Part shown: positions 63,376 through 64,000 of the stretch, in pieces
Position numbering within the stretch: the first letter of the stretch is position 1
How the letters are laid out: every line of letters begins with the position of its first letter
Assembly (NCBI GenBank): GCA_964019055.1
Contig: OZ025207.1
Span: 4,949,501-5,013,500 of the forward strand
Source: Anthopleura xanthogrammica
Lineage: Eukaryota > Cnidaria > Anthozoa > Actiniaria > Actiniidae
DNA length: 64,000 bases
Direction of reading: 5' to 3'
Notes under the pieces: model-generated
Told to the model about the DNA's origin: nothing
Seen by the model: the letters and a program-made list of their open reading frames with translations, nothing else
Database searches by the model: none
Program-made: the position numbers and the translations under genes

Positions 63376-64000
63376 GAGGTTTTTTGCTGATGGGATGACT
63401 TTTTCCCAAAAACACGACATTATTGCTGATGAAAAAAACGTATTGGCTGAAAACACGACGTTTTGGCTGATAAAATGAAGTTTTTGGTGAGAAAATGAGA
63501 TTTTTGGTGAAAAAAGGGGATTTTGGATGAACATTTTTTTTTGGCTGAGAATTTTGTTTTGCCGATAACACGACGTCTTCACTGCTAAAAGCACATTTTG
63601 GGCGCGAACAGCACATTTGTGGTGAGAAAAAGAGTGTTTTGCTGAGAAAAAAGCATTTTTGCTGAAAAAAGGTCATTTTAACCCTAAAAATGAGGTTTTT
63701 TGCTGATGGGATGACTTTTTTGCCAAAAACACGACATTATTGCTGATGAAAAAAACGTATTGGCTGAAAACACGACGTTTTGGCTGATAAAATGAAGTTT
63801 TTGGTGAGAAAATGAGATTTTTGGTGAAAAAAGGTGTTTTTTGCTGAACATTTTTTTTTGGCTGAGAATTTTCTTTTGCCGATAACACGACGTTTTCACT
63901 GCTAAAAGCACATTTTGGGCGCGAACAGCACATTTGTGGTGAGAAAAAGAGTGTTTTGCTGAGAAAAAAGCATTTTTGCTGAAAAAAGGTCATTTTAACC

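Larger units (their letters stand above)
58209..64000. repeat. 317-bp AT-rich satellite, about 18 units
   Basis: From CATTATTGCTG onward the sequence repeats with a 317-bp period to the right window edge. The unit breaks down into about 16 diverged monomers of roughly 20 bp. Each starts with a T4-T6 tract and usually continues GGCTGA or GGTGA followed by A-rich sequence. One monomer per unit reads TTTTAACCCTAACAATGAGG, which contains AACCCTAAC, more than one telomeric repeat. Long minus-strand open frames occur in two registers, but 317 is not a multiple of three and the frames are the monomer repeat translated. I see no gene in this region. Confidence 0.95.

Noticed and set aside
58179..63993. 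Minus-strand open frames of 75-184 codons with an eight-residue-like F/K/Q pattern
   Set aside because: The pattern is the ~20-bp T-tract monomer translated. Two frames are open at once and the 317-bp period is not a multiple of three.

Overview
The window is eukaryotic and most likely metazoan. The supporting signs are a Pol III-type 5S rRNA gene repeated in a giant tandem array, TTAGGG-type telomeric repeats, a protein gene split by two GT-AG introns, and a Merlin/IS1595-type DNA transposase. An early-branching animal such as a cnidarian or sponge would fit, but that is inference; nothing here fixes the species.

Region 1 (1-54489, 85% of the window) is one uninterrupted head-to-tail array of a 323-bp unit. 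Each unit holds one 121-nt 5S rRNA gene on the minus strand and a ~202-bp spacer. I count 169 gene copies. The array starts outside the window on the left. Variant positions inside it record block duplications of 2, 3, 7, 13 and 14 units, which is what unequal exchange leaves behind. The many ~114-codon open frames across the array are shadows of the repeat, not genes.

Region 2 (54490-54582) is a perfect 93-bp run of CCCTAA repeats fused directly to a truncated 5S unit. Its orientation is that of a left-hand chromosome end belonging to the DNA on its right, so it is now interstitial (or marks an assembly join).

Region 3 (54589-58156, 3.57 kb) is the only protein-coding part. It has two divergent genes: a three-exon, 501-codon P-loop ATPase of the DUF3987 type on the minus strand, and a 366-codon IS1595/Merlin-like DDE transposase with an intact-looking triad on the plus strand. 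Related GGCTAC/GTAGCC-rich sequence in inverted orientation lies at both edges, only six bases from the telomeric run on the left. I propose the whole segment may be one two-gene transposable element inserted in a telomere-proximal site. This is the most interesting hypothesis in the window and is unproven.

Region 4 (58209-64000) is a second satellite with a 317-bp unit. The unit is itself made of about 16 diverged ~20-bp T-tract monomers, is partly organised in ~951-bp trimers, and carries a telomere-like AACCCTAAC motif once per unit. It runs off the right edge.

Overall the layout reads as subtelomeric or former-subtelomeric chromatin: 5S array, telomeric seam, mobile element, AT-rich satellite. 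The 5S genes are transcribed leftward, away from the telomeric seam.
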